Assembly: GCA_019279435.1 (NCBI GenBank) | Contig: JAAALK010000082.1 | Coordinates: 25,019,034-25,083,033, forward strand | Source: Zizania palustris | Lineage: Eukaryota; Streptophyta; Magnoliopsida; Poales; Poaceae | Direction: 5' to 3' | Length of the DNA: 64,000 nt | Part shown: positions 30,221 through 40,863 of the stretch, piece after piece | Layout: every line of letters begins with the position of its first letter | Position numbering within the stretch: position 1 is the first letter of the stretch | Translations under genes and position numbers: made by a program | Notes under the pieces: generated by a model | Seen by the model: only the letters and a program-made list of their open reading frames with translations | The model's database searches: none | Told to the model about the DNA's origin: nothing

Positions 30221-33200
30221 TTATGCGAAGTATCGCTTTAGGTGCTCCGCATGCCAAGTATGTGCTAACTCTTCACCTTCTAAATTAGCTAATTTAAATG
30301 AACCAGGACGCCCTGAGCGGACAATTAGATATGGACCTTCCCACTTATTGCCTAACTTCCCTGGTGCTATAATGCTTCGTAGAACAAGATGACCCGGCCT
30401 TAACTCACTGAGCTTAACCTTCGGGTCATACCAAGTCTTCGTCTGCTGATGATACTTTGATAAATTAGCTACAGCCCGAAGTCTTGTTTCTTCTGACAAA
30501 TCTAACGAAGCTTGTCTTTCTTCTTCAATGTCCGGTTCGGTGCTGCGAAATGATCCCCCTTTGAGCTCCGTTGGAGTCATAGCTTCATCACCGAATAGTA
30601 GTCTGAACGGAGTAAAACTTGTGGACCTTGTTTGCGTAGTCCGAATGGACCACAGAATCTTCGGAAGCTCTTCGGTCCACAGTCCCTTTGATAATCCTAC
30701 TATTCTTCGATTTAGCCCTGATAAAATATTTCCATTGGCTCGCTCTACGGCTCCATTCGACTGAGGATGTCTCACTGCAGCAAAACATAGTTGAATGCCT
30801 AGGTCTTCGCAAAACTTTCTGAAGGGTTCTGCGTCGAACTGTGTTCCATTATCAACTGTGAGATATCTAGGCACTCCGAACCGGCAAATAATGTTCTTCC
30901 AGAAGAATTTCTGTACATTGTTCGAAGTGATAGCTGTTAAGGGCTCTGCTTCTACCCACTTAGAAAAATATTCAATAGCTACCACTGCGAACTTCAGATT
31001 TCCCTTTGCTAACGGAAAGGGACCAATTAGATCCATACCCCATCTGGCCATGGGCCATACTGGAGCAATGACTTGAAGAGCTGTTGGTGGGCGATGACTC
31101 CGTCGACCCATCCACTGGCATCCTTGACAAGTGCGGACCAAGCTCTCCGCATCAGCTGTTATTGTGGGCCAATAAAGCCCCTGGCGAAGTGTTTTTCCTG
31201 CCAGAGCTCTAGGGGCTAAATGGCTTCCACAAAGGCCTTCGTGAATTTCTCGAAGAATTTCTTGGCCTTCGGCTTGAGATATACATCGGAGTAGAGGGGA
31301 ACATACTCCGGCCTTGTATAATATACCGTTGATTAACTGATAGTTTCTGGCTCTGAGCTTTAATCTTGACAACTGGGGCTCTTCGGGCAAATTTGTTCCT
31401 CCTTGCAAGAGTTCTATGATCGAATCTTTCCAATCTGCATTAGGAATGCAAAGAATCTCCGCAGAGGCAATTTGTGGCACCGAAGGTATATTGAGCTCCT
31501 CATAGAAAGCTTCTTCAGGCACATCCACAGCTCCGGCTGCAGCCTTCGCTAAAATGTCCGCTTGCACGTTTTCAGCTCTTGGTATACTCCGAATGGAAAT
31601 ACCCTTGAAATGTGCTTCGATCTTGCGAATTTCTTCTAAGTACTTGGCAAGCTGTGGATGCCGAACTTGAAAACTTTTGTCCACGTGCCCTGCTACTATC
31701 TGAGAATCTGTCTTTATAATTATTCTTGTAGCCCCTAGAGCACGTGCTTTCCGGAGTCCCAATAAAATCCCTTCGTACTCCGCTATATTATTGGTAGACT
31801 TAAAGTTGAGTCTTGCGGAGTACATTGCTCTTTGCCCTGACGGTGAAATCAACACTGCCCCAATGCCTGCTCCAGATGCTTGGAAAGCCCCATCGGAGTA
31901 AACAATCCAAACTCCGTCATTTGATTTCTCCGGAGTCAAATTCGCAGGTGGAGTCCACTCTGCTACGAAGTTTGCTAGGACTTGGGATTTGATAGCTGTC
32001 CTTGCCAAGAAAGATATGCCGAAAGGTGCTAGCTCGACTGCCCACTTTCCAATCCTTCCAGTGGAATCTTTGCTTCGAAGCATATCTCCTAAGGGATATG
32101 AAGTTGGTACAATTACATTGTGAGCCAAAAAATAATGTCTTAGCTTCCTCGAAGCCATTATCAGAGTATAAACGAACATCTCAAGTTCGGAGTATCTTGT
32201 CTTCGCTCCTGACAATGCTTCGGATACAAAATAGACAGGATTTTGGACCAACTTCCCATTGAAATCCACTTCTCTGACAAGGACTGCACTGACAGCTGAA
32301 CCTGTAGCTGCAAGGTACAGGAGTAGGGTTTCGTCCGCAATAGGCACCGTGAGTGTAGCAAGATTGCTGAGATAATCTTTAATATCTTCGAAGCTTTTCT
32401 GACACTCCGGTGTCCATGCAAAATCTTCGGACCCTTTCAAAGCTTTAAATATTGGCAAGCTCCTCTCCGCAGACCTTGATAAAAACTTGCTAAGTGCGGC
32501 CAGACGTCCAGTCAGCTTTTGCACTTGCTTTAAATTCTCCGGAGGAGCCATTTTCTGCAGCGCAGTTATTTGAGTAGGGCTAGCTTCAATTCCCCTGCTT
32601 GAAACTAAATACCCTAACAACTTTCCAGCCTTAGCTCCGAATATACTTTTTTCGGGGTTAAGACGGATCCCACATGCCCGAAGGCTATTGAATGTTTCTG
32701 CTAAGTCTAGGCTATGTTGGTGCTTTAAAGCACTCTTTATTACAATATCATCCATATAGGCCTCCACATTGCGACCTAGTTGATGACCTAGAGCCTTAGC
32801 AACTAATCTTGAAAAAGTAGCCCCGGCATTTCTTAGGCCGAAGGGCATTCTTACATAGCAGAAGACTCCCGAAGGAGTTACAAAGCTTGTCTTGATTTCA
32901 TCTTCGCGCTTCAACCATATTTGATGATAACCAGAATACGCGTCAAGGAAGCTTAATAACTCCGAACCTGCAGTGGAGTCAACCAGTTGATCAATTCGGG
33001 GCATGGGGTTGGGGTCACGTGGGCACGCTTTATTCAGAGATGTGAAATCAATGCACATGCGCCACTTCCCGGAAGACTTCTTCCTGACGAAGACTGGGTT
33101 GGCTAACCATTCTGTGTGAGCCACTTCTCTAATAATCCCAGCCTTCAACAGTTTTTCAACTTCGTCCTTAGCTAGAGCAGCTCTCTCTGCGGACATCTTC

Positions 33201-35611
33201 CGGAGTCCTTGTCGAACAGGCCGGGCCTTCGGGTTTACAAGTAGACTGTGCTCAATGATATCCCGATCGACTCCGGTGATATCTTCGTCAGACCAAGCGA
33301 AGACATCCAAATTTTCTTCCACGACCTTTTCCAAGGAGGTTGCAACTTCAGGAGGTAAATCTTTACCAAATTGAAAAGTGTATTCTTTACCATCTTTAAC
33401 AATGACCTTCGTTGCAATCTCTCCTTCGGGACTTGGTCTCGGAAAAGACTTCTTCGAAGCTTCGGAGGAGGCTGAAAAAATTTCATCATTATCCTGCACA
33501 CTGTTTACTTGCCTCGGATCAAGAGGGGGACCGTGACCATATTCTGCCCTCCGAGCAATGGCTTGATCTCCGAAGATTGTTAAGACTCCTGCTTGAGTGG
33601 GCATCTTCATGCACAAGTAGTTGTGATGCGCCACAGCTCCGAACTGATTCAACATGCCCCGTCCGAAGATGACATTATAAGCATACGGGGCATCTATCAC
33701 ATCAAAGATAACTTCTTCAGTCCGGGCTAATAAACCTTCTCCGAAGGTAACTTCCAGGCCTATCTGGCCAAGTGCATCAAGCGGAGGTCCTGCGAAGCCT
33801 TGCAGAGGACGAGCCGCTGGGAGGAGATGCTTCCTGGAAATGCATAACTGATCGAAGGCTTGCACAAAAATGATATCTGCCGAACTACCTCCGTCAATTA
33901 GCACCCTTCGGACTTCAGTCCCTGCAATATCAGCTGTGATAACCAATGGATCTGCGTGCGGGAACTTAATACCAGCTGCATCCTCCGCAGAGAAAGATAT
34001 CGGAATATGAGACCACTCCGGCATTGCAGCTGCAGATGACGAAGTTCCAATATGACCTACTTCCCGAACGTACTCTCTTCGCTGTCTCTTGGACATGCTT
34101 CCGAGGGTACCTCCTCCGGAGATAGGGAGAACTACTCTCTTTCCTCTATCTTGCCCTTCCTCTTGCTTCGGAGGTGGCATAACATTGGCCACCGGAGGGT
34201 GCCTTGCAGCATCAAAATTTTCTATCCGCGCCACAGCTTGGACCGGCTCTGGGCGCGTTGCTGCTGGACTTTGGTCGGTACTGCCTCGACCCGAAGTTCT
34301 CTCCAAGTACTCTCCCCTTAGGGTAAGGATAGCCTTGCAAGTGTCAGTTGCATGGCTTCGATTTTCTCCATGAATACAGCAAAAAAGGGTCTGGCCCTTG
34401 CCAGCCGTTTTCCCTGGCGGCCTCCAGCCGCTGGCCTTGTTCCCCGTAGACTGTGGAGCTCTTGGTGCAAACTTCTGTGGGGGTGCAATATTCAAGACTT
34501 CAGAGCGAGGGTGCTTTTGCCCTCTTCTTCGATCATGTTGCACTTCGAAGACTGGTTCCTGCGGCTGTGCCGAAGTCTTCACTTCTGCTTTAACTTCTTG
34601 CAATACTGTCGAAGTAGCAGCAGTCCTCCGAAGCCAACCCTCTTCTGACCTCGCATACTCCTCGAAATATGACATCAACTGTGAGACTGAGGAGATGCTC
34701 TTCCGATGCAGTTTATCCAGAAGGCCTTGATGACTGACGCCTTCCCGAGCCGCATCAACCACTGAGGATGCGGACAGCCCCCGAATTTGCGACTTCGTAT
34801 GAGCGAAGCGCTTAAAGTACTGCCTCAATGTTTCTCCGGGGAGCTGTTTCACTTGGAAAAGGCTTCCTGTTGACATAGGAGGCACGAAGGTGCCCTGAAA
34901 GTTACTTATAAACTTCCTCTTCAACTGTGACCAAGAATTGATTGATCCTGGCTTTAAAGACCAGAACCATCTCAACGCCACTCCTTGAAGAGCTAACGGG
35001 AAGCACTTCGCCATAGTGTCTCTGACTCCGCCGCTAGCCTCAATCGCTAGGGCATAAGAACGCGCGAACTCTCCGGGATCTTCATCTCCGGCATACTTGC
35101 AGAGCTTCGAAGTTTTAAACTTTGGATCAAAGCGAACCTTCTGCAGCTCAGGATGCAACGGAGATTCATTGTCGTAAGAGGCGTTCTCCGGGGCTTCGGG
35201 ATAATCAAGATCGTCGTCTTCGGGCACTTCTGGGATAGTTGGGATGGCTTGAGAACGAAGCCTGTCCGCAGCTTCTTGTCGCCATCTTGCTACCTCAGCT
35301 TGAAGGTTGGCCATTTGAGTGGCCATATCTCCAAGACTATCTTCATCTCCTCCGGAAGGACCTTCCGGGTCTTGAGAACTGATAGGATTAGTTCGAATCG
35401 GAATGGAGGGTGGAGAAGTGACTCCGGGCTGTCGGAGTATGGAAGGGGTTGGCGGAGAGGCTTCGTATCCTCGAGGGATAGAAGCCCCTTCCAGAGTTTG
35501 TGGAGGGAAGGCCGAAGACCCTCCGACTTCAACTGTGTCGAAGGGTATCTCTCCGGAGATCCGAGAGGACCTCCGAGTGGGATTGCGAGGTGCGCTCCGC
35601 TTAGGAGGCAT
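30221..35611 (-). CDS. gag-pol: Tat-D Gag-Pol polyprotein, intact
   Basis: One open frame of 1796 residues from ATG 35611 (MPPKRSAPRNPTRRSSR). Gag domain about 150-335; Cys/His cluster CCIHGENRSH at 411-420; aspartic protease with D573-G574-G575-S576; RT about 805-990 with YMDD 952-955; a first RNase H about 1060-1200 that lacks the expected catalytic Asp residues (LYLAATGSAVSAVL, and PTSYPLGD where TDH is usual); a second, archaeal-type RNase H about 1235-1360 with D1240, E1278, D1302 and D1352; integrase zinc finger H1457/H1464/C1495/C1498; catalytic D1527, D1587 and E1623 (35 residues between the last two); C-terminal domain ending LKRYFA. No chromodomain, as expected for Tat. All parts needed for particle assembly, cDNA synthesis and integration appear present. 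Gag and Pol share one frame, so their ratio must be set by processing or another step. Confidence 0.97.
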   Translation of the reverse strand: MPPKRSAPRNPTRRSSRISGEIPFDTVEVGGSSAFPPQTLEGASIPRGYEASPPTPSILRQPGVTSPPSIPIRTNPISSQDPEGPSGGDEDSLGDMATQMANLQAEVARWRQEAADRLRSQAIPTIPEVPEDDDLDYPEAPENASYDNESPLHPELQKVRFDPKFKTSKLCKYAGDEDPGEFARSYALAIEASGGVRDTMAKCFPLALQGVALRWFWSLKPGSINSWSQLKRKFISNFQGTFVPPMSTGSLFQVKQLPGETLRQYFKRFAHTKSQIRGLSASSVVDAAREGVSHQGLLDKLHRKSISSVSQLMSYFEEYARSEEGWLRRTAATSTVLQEVKAEVKTSAQPQEPVFEVQHDRRRGQKHPRSEVLNIAPPQKFAPRAPQSTGNKASGWRPPGKTAGKGQTLFCCIHGENRSHATDTCKAILTLRGEYLERTSGRGSTDQSPAATRPEPVQAVARIENFDAARHPPVANVMPPPKQEEGQDRGKRVVLPISGGGTLGSMSKRQRREYVREVGHIGTSSSAAAMPEWSHIPISFSAEDAAGIKFPHADPLVITADIAGTEVRRVLIDGGSSADIIFVQAFDQLCISRKHLLPAARPLQGFAGPPLDALGQIGLEVTFGEGLLARTEEVIFDVIDAPYAYNVIFGRGMLNQFGAVAHHNYLCMKMPTQAGVLTIFGDQAIARRAEYGHGPPLDPRQVNSVQDNDEIFSASSEASKKSFPRPSPEGEIATKVIVKDGKEYTFQFGKDLPPEVATSLEKVVEENLDVFAWSDEDITGVDRDIIEHSLLVNPKARPVRQGLRKMSAERAALAKDEVEKLLKAGIIREVAHTEWLANPVFVRKKSSGKWRMCIDFTSLNKACPRDPNPMPRIDQLVDSTAGSELLSFLDAYSGYHQIWLKREDEIKTSFVTPSGVFCYVRMPFGLRNAGATFSRLVAKALGHQLGRNVEAYMDDIVIKSALKHQHSLDLAETFNSLRACGIRLNPEKSIFGAKAGKLLGYLVSSRGIEASPTQITALQKMAPPENLKQVQKLTGRLAALSKFLSRSAERSLPIFKALKGSEDFAWTPECQKSFEDIKDYLSNLATLTVPIADETLLLYLAATGSAVSAVLVREVDFNGKLVQNPVYFVSEALSGAKTRYSELEMFVYTLIMASRKLRHYFLAHNVIVPTSYPLGDMLRSKDSTGRIGKWAVELAPFGISFLARTAIKSQVLANFVAEWTPPANLTPEKSNDGVWIVYSDGAFQASGAGIGAVLISPSGQRAMYSARLNFKSTNNIAEYEGILLGLRKARALGATRIIIKTDSQIVAGHVDKSFQVRHPQLAKYLEEIRKIEAHFKGISIRSIPRAENVQADILAKAAAGAVDVPEEAFYEELNIPSVPQIASAEILCIPNADWKDSIIELLQGGTNLPEEPQLSRLKLRARNYQLINGILYKAGVCSPLLRCISQAEGQEILREIHEGLCGSHLAPRALAGKTLRQGLYWPTITADAESLVRTCQGCQWMGRRSHRPPTALQVIAPVWPMARWGMDLIGPFPLAKGNLKFAVVAIEYFSKWVEAEPLTAITSNNVQKFFWKNIICRFGVPRYLTVDNGTQFDAEPFRKFCEDLGIQLCFAAVRHPQSNGAVERANGNILSGLNRRIVGLSKGLWTEELPKILWSIRTTQTRSTSFTPFRLLFGDEAMTPTELKGGSFRSTEPDIEEERQASLDLSEETRLRAVANLSKYHQQTKTWYDPKVKLSELRPGHLVLRSIIAPGKLGNKWEGPYLIVRSGRPGSFKLANLEGEELAHTWHAEHLKRYFA

Positions 35612-35653
35612 GATGTAAGAAGTTGGTAGAGAACGAAGTTTTTCGGACTAGGT

Positions 35654-35671
35654 TCCCCACGGACGGCGCCA
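35654..35671 (-). other. Primer-binding site of Tat-D
   Basis: Minus-strand TGGCGCCGTCCGTGGGGA, two bases inside the 5' LTR end, identical to Tat-C. The upstream complement CGCCAAC again touches it, giving the same inverted repeat across the LTR/primer-site junction. Confidence 0.9.
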
Positions 35672-35673
35672 AC

Positions 35674-36168
35674 TGTTGGCGTAAAAGATTACACTAACAG
35701 GTTTCTGTAGAAAAGAAACTAACAAACGAAGTGTTTGTGAAGCAAACTGTTCTAAGCCTCCGAAAGGATAATAACTTAGAATAGTTCGAAAGTGTATATT
35801 GAATAACTTGTATTCAGTCCCTATTACAGGGTGAAATGGGGGGTATTTATAGGCCCAAACATTAAGGAAAAGACCTATTTACCCCTCTATTACAACCGTC
35901 ATAGTGGAAACTATTCGGTTCCCTTAATAGGGCTAAAATGGTAAAAGACTAATCTAATGAGAAAGAAGATAAGTCTTCCATCTTAGCTGGCAGAAAAGAT
36001 CTTGGAAAGCTTTAGTTCGAAGATGTACTTCGAACCAAGGCCTATCGTCGTGCTTCGAACCAGGTTCCGAGTATCTTCGAGGACGATCTTCTGAGAACCT
36101 TCGAACCTACTAACTGCCTTTATGTTGCTTCGGCAATAACCCTGAAGATGAGATATTTTCCCCCAACA
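35674..36168 (-). repeat. 5' LTR of Tat-D
   Basis: 495 bases, nearly identical to 25695-26193. The 4-base length difference is one indel near 35880. The element-strand TATA box is near 35840-35855. The near-palindrome also present in the antisense-gene intron is at 36015-36036. Confidence 0.95.
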
Positions 36169-36376
36169 AGCGTTATTTTGCTTAGGGGCCCCTTGTAATC
36201 ATTTGTAAAAACTTTCCTTTCTATGAATAAAGATAAGGGTCGAATTTTGTTTGCTCTCCGAATATCACTTACTCCTGATGGACGCATTAGGAGGACAGAG
36301 ATGCTTGTAGAGCCAAGCATTTTTCTCAAGACCCAGGCAGCTGCCTTTGAACCATTGGTTCAAGGGCTCCGTGGCC
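36169..36376 (+). other. End of Tat-C pol and its 3' flank after the Tat-D insertion
   Basis: Starts with the right TSD copy AGCGT. The final pol codons (RYFA, stop TAG) are at 36171-36185. AATAAA at 36226-36231 matches the one at 11825-11830 in Tat-A and may be the sense poly(A) signal. The flank then leads to the repeat array. Confidence 0.85.
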
Positions 36377-36815
36377 AACCTACGGATTCCAAGCTCCGGC
36401 TTGTTAGAGTCCGTAGAAGAGTCTAAGGACTTTAAAGAAAAACAGATTTTCAGCCTCCAGGTGCGAAGTATCTGTAAAAGAGCCGAAGGTGGCCAACCTA
36501 CGGATTCCAAGCTCCGGCTTGTTAGGGTCCGTAGAAGAGTCTAAGGACTTTAAAGAAAAACAGATTTTCAGCCTCCGGGTGCGAAGTATCTATAAAAGAG
36601 CCGAAGGTGGCCAACCTACGGATTCCATGCTCCGGCTTGTTAGGATCCGTAGAAGAGTCTAAGGACTTTAAAGAAAACCAGATTTTCGGCCTCCGGGTGC
36701 GAAGTATCTGTAAAAGAGCCGAATGTGGCCAGCCTACGGATTCCAGGCTCCAGCTTGTTAAGATCCGTACAAGAGTCTAAAGACTTAAAAAAAGCGAGCA
36801 AATTTTTAGTCTTCA
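36377..36815. repeat. 118-bp tandem repeats of Tat-C
   Basis: Units start at 36377, 36495, 36613 and 36731, each exactly 118 bases apart; the last is incomplete. They are homologous to the Tat-A array at 11976-12360, but here the A-rich part reads TTTAAAGAAAAACAG rather than TTTAAAAATAAACAG. The units within C resemble each other more than those of A, suggesting separate homogenisation. The rest, 36816-36997, has no gene and contains the conserved GC-rich block near 36885-36945. Confidence 0.9.
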
Positions 36816-36997
36816 AAAGCAAACTAAAAATGCAAATGATAAGTACAAGTTCGAAGCATGCGGGTGTTCGGACATTCATTGTGCCTAGCGAACCCTTTTC
36901 TATGGTAAAGGCTCCGCCACCCACAAGGGGTGTCGGAGGGTAGGAGTCACACAGCATACTTTCGAAGCATTCCATATTAAATCATTATACTTGTACA

Positions 36998-39900
36998 TCA
37001 AGAGAAATTTGTGTCTAAGCCTAAGTAAAATCGGAGACCTTTTCGGCCCCTAGAGCTACCCCTACGGTTACTTTGCCCTTCGGAGCTCGAAGCCGCCGAA
37101 GTTGTCCTTTTAGTTCGGGTGCTTCTCTTCTTCTTCGAGGCTCGCAATTTCTTCTGCTCCTCTTGAAGCTCAGCCCATGTCAGGAGCCTTTCGGAGTTGG
37201 CCTCCGCAGGGTCTTCGACTCGGTACTTCGAGTCGGACCAGTCAATAGGTTCGGAAGATGAAGACCCCTCCGTCTTCTCTTCCTCTTTAATATAAGCCAA
37301 GACGTCCCTTCGAACTTCAAGGGTGATCTCCCCTCCGTCTCCGCGAGGAACAGAAAAGCGGGAGCGGCGGTAAGGCCTCAAACCCTCGAGGTTTGCCCAC
37401 TCCTTTTGGAGCTCGTTGGTAATTTCCAAAAGTTCGAAGTCAGGGCTCGAAGGACATGACAAAACCTAAAAAAGAGCACAACACCCAAGACAAGTTCTCG
37501 TTTATAACTTTTTCATTAATAAAAATAGGGTTTACAAGGCTTCATATACATAGCAATCCTAAGCGGCTAGACCTGCAGGTCGGTCGGTGGAGCAGGAACC
37601 GAAGGGGCTGGCGAAGCAGGAAGTGGTGGCTTTGTTTGCGCTTGCTTCTGCCGACAGGCCTCGTCAATCCAGGCCTTAGCTGCGACCTTATGGTCCGTCT
37701 TCCAAGTCGACCGGAAGGCTTCCTAGGCCGAAGCCACCTCCGAAGATGGCTGCAGCAAGTCGTCGTCCGCGAAGCCCCAAGGAGACGAACCCCCGACTGA
37801 GCCAAGGGGGATCCGAAGAGATTCAAGATGACGAAGAACCCCGATACCAGCACACTGTTCGGAGATCTCCCCGTACCGAATACCGGAGTTCTTCATCAAC
37901 GACGAAGCGACCTGGATCCTCGTCAGCTTCCGGTCAAGGGGCTCGTGGGTCGCAGCAGAAGACGAAGGGCACATGGTGCCGAAGTACTCCAGCATACCCT
38001 GAAGGGCTTCCAAGGTACGATCCGCAGTACTAGAGTTCTTCTTCTCCACTTCTTCCAAGCCTGCAGCAGTCACACCCACTTCGGCCACCCGGAGCATTAA
38101 AGAACTCTTAAGGGCCATCGCCTGGCTAAGAGCCCCCTGAAGCTCCACCAGCTACGCACTTGAGGTAGCAGCCTCCTGGCAGAGTCTTTCAACCTCCGTT
38201 CGAAGGACAACGCGCTCGGCCTCGACCTCTTGGGCAGACGAATGAAGGGCTCCGAGGGCTTCGTCAGACGCCGCCCTAGCCCTCCGTTCCTCCAAGACTA
38301 AATCCTCCAGCCTGAGGGATCTCCCGGTGGAGTCGTTAAGGGCCGTCTGGAGGGTAGTGACCTTCCGTTTAAGTCGATTAACTTCGACCTCGTTGGAAGT
38401 CGCTGCCGCTCTAGCAAGGATAAATTGCTGCAAAAAGAACTAAGTAAGTACTGAAGTATTTATGACCACTAATGAGAAGTAGCTATGGTGTCTTTTCATA
38501 CCTGAAGGGCAGCCCTTTCGAGAGCCGTGTTGAGTGACGAAGCCCTGGCCTCGCTCAAGACGGAGATCAACTCCGAATTGGCGATGTCCTAGCTTCTCTC
38601 AGCCAGGGGCTCCATGAGTCTCCGGAGGCCACTATGGTGCTCCAGGAACGGAGCCAGCAGAGGAAGCCAAGACAGAGCTTGAGCATCATCCGCTGCGGCC
38701 TCATCCTCCGAATTGCCAATAGAGGCCGTGGCCTGGCCAGGAAGAAGACCGAGGCTAGAAATACTCTTGCCCCTCCCCGGTACAAAGGAGGGTGAAGCAG
38801 GAGTACTCCGACCATCGGCAGCCACCCTTTCGACCAGAACCGCAGCGGCGAAGGCAACCTCGGTGGTCGAAGCTGCCACTGTAGGAGTGACCTCCGTCGC
38901 CAACTCCGTCCCGGCAAGCACGTCGTCCGCACTGAAAGACACATTCTCCGCCGCCAAATTCGGGGCCTCTAGAGGAGCGGGAGGGTCCGCTTGAATAGCA
39001 GCCTCCGAAGATGCAGGGACTCCGGACGCCACCAAAGCATCAACACCCGAAGAGGTACCTATTTCGATAACAAAATTAATAAGCATGTTTTCACAGATAG
39101 CAGGCAGGTATTAGTTAAAAAAGGAGGAGCTTCGGAAAGAACCTCCGGGAGCTCCGTGGGGAAGGATTGTTGGATCCTCCAAGACCTCGTACATCTGGAG
39201 GATGTCGGCGAAGTCATCCCTCGAGGTCCTGCCCTCAACATTTCCAGTCGGAGCTACGATCTCCGCTGGGACCGCCTCGGGTGCAGGCAAGTTGGGGGTA
39301 GGGGAGTCTGACTCCACTTGCACGGCGACGGGCACAGGGGGAGCAGTCGGAGTCACACTTACCACCTCCCTGACGGAGGCGCTAGGGGGGACCTCCTCTA
39401 TATCTTCGTCGTCCAGGAGGTAGGCTTCGAAGGCCGCCGCTGTCTGGCCGTCGGAGTCCTCTGCCTCTTCGGAGGATGAGCTTTGCGCGCCCGGCGACGA
39501 AGCAGACGAGGCAGGCGCCAACTGCGAAGGGTGCTTAGCTACTTTCTTCTTCCGGAGCGGCTGCTTGCCGGCCTTCTTGGAGGGCTCGGCAGCGGCTTTC
39601 CTTTTGCGAACAACCGCTCCGGTCGGGGCGAAGTCGGGAAGATTCGGGGGCTCCATGCCGAGAGCTCTCCACACTCTGTTGGATCGCTCCCAGCTCCCCA
39701 CCAGCTCCAACCTTATTTGCCTCTCGGCCACCGAAGGGGCTCCGAGAACTCGTTCGGTGGCCCGAACTATATCCTCCGGAGCCAATGCCAGAGGCGCCGC
39801 TGAAAGAAAAAGGTATGAAGTATGAGTACAATGGATTTCTTCATCTAATATGATGTTGCAGGGAGTAAAGTTTACGTATGTTTCGGAGGTCCCCCTCTGA

Positions 39901-40770
39901 GGCCTGTTGGAACACGATTGGCCAGTTGGCTCCGAGGGGAGGGATTCGAAGGGCGATGAACTCCTCGGCCAGGTCGCGCATGCTCATACGGCGAGCCACC
40001 GAAGTAAGCAGCCCTAGCCTCGTCGAGAGCAGGCTAGGGTTCGGAGAGATGTCCGCCTCCTTCCGGAACCAAATCTCTTGGAGAGGACCAACGAGGGGGG
40101 AGTCCTCTCTGACTTCGGCGTAAAACCACTGAAGTATCCAGTTTGTGTACCACCTGTCATTTATAGCTTTTGCAGGAAAGTGGAGGGCATGCTCCTTCCG
40201 AAGTTGGAAATTGACGCTGCCAAAGGCTATCGTCACCTTGGAATCCCCAGGGCCGTCTTGTGGCTTCAGTTGGCATATGGCTTCGTGCGTCGCAGCGAAG
40301 ATCTCAGAGCGTCCTTCGCATCCCTCTGCCCGGAGTGCCCGTTCGAAGATGGCTAAGCGAGCGATGGCGTTGGGGGACAGCTGAGGCAGAGTTATGTGGA
40401 ACAAGTCCAATACCTCTGCCAAGAAATCCACGGCTGGCAGTCCCAGGCCTGCTTCGAAGAATGCTTCGAAGACCACCACCTCCTCGCTTCACGGCCTTGG
40501 AGTCGACTCTGTCCCAGGGACTCGAGTCCTCAGTCCTGCGCCCAGCTTTCCAACCACTGCTTCTTCAATGGACTCAGCGGTGCTCACTGATTGGCTGATG
40601 ATGAAGCTTTGGGCAATTTTCTTCTTGGAGGGCGGGCGGAGCGCCCGAGGATTCTTGGGCCAGGCACCGCTCGGAGTCCCCGCCATTGCCGCTGCTGCCG
40701 ATGCAGCCCATGCCTGCCTCTGCGCTAGGGTGTTGGCCGCCGTTGGAGTGGTGTGGCTAGTTCTCGCCAT
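36998..40770 (-). pseudogene. Antisense gene (aORF) of Tat-C, damaged
   Basis: Most complete copy of the Tat antisense gene. ATG at 40770 (MARTSHTTPTAANTLAQRQ). Exon 1 covers the conserved domain (FEAFFEAGLGLPAVDFLAEV to PIVFQQASEG). A phase-1 intron lies at 39875-39800. Exon 2 has LELVGSWERSNRVWRALGM, a Lys-rich part and an acidic part to about 39111. After another intron (acceptor near 39060) come the Ala/Ser/Pro-rich segment, LSWLPLLAPFLEHHSGL, a phase-0 intron (donor near 38505), and a coiled coil (38160-38430). Next is a helical part with ILQ-type repeats (37723-38148) and a C-terminal exon (about 37462-36998) ending RFYLGLDTNFS. The predicted product would be roughly 1000 residues. Stops in the coiled-coil part (near 38150), after LAERS (near 38589) and near 37720 suggest it is broken, unless some lie in introns. 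Function unknown. Confidence 0.72.
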
Positions 40771-40863
40771 CGTGTTCAAGTATTCAAGAGTTTGGAAGAT
40801 TGGGGAGAAGGTGAATCGCAGGTGATGAATGCGGTAAAAAATCTCGGTTAATCTCCGTTCCCT

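Larger units (their letters stand above)
25695..36168 (-). mobile_element. Tat-D, young Tat-lineage Ty3/gypsy element
   Basis: Minus-strand element: 5' LTR 35674-36168 (495 bp), primer site 35654-35671, one uninterrupted gag-pol 35611-30221, short spacer, antisense gene on the plus strand starting at 26646, polypurine block (26194-26212) and 3' LTR 25695-26193 (499 bp). By eye the LTRs differ by five substitutions and one 4-bp indel (about 1.0 percent), fewer than Tat-C, as expected for an insertion inside Tat-C. An assembly gap of 1000 N (28990-29989) removes part of the antisense gene. The intact protein and young LTRs make it the best candidate for a recently active copy in this window. 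Confidence 0.95.

Noticed and set aside
36998..40770. Captured host gene instead of an element gene in Tat-C
   Set aside because: The same gene sits at the same place in Tat-A and Tat-D, so it is part of the Tat element. An ancient host origin cannot be excluded from sequence alone.
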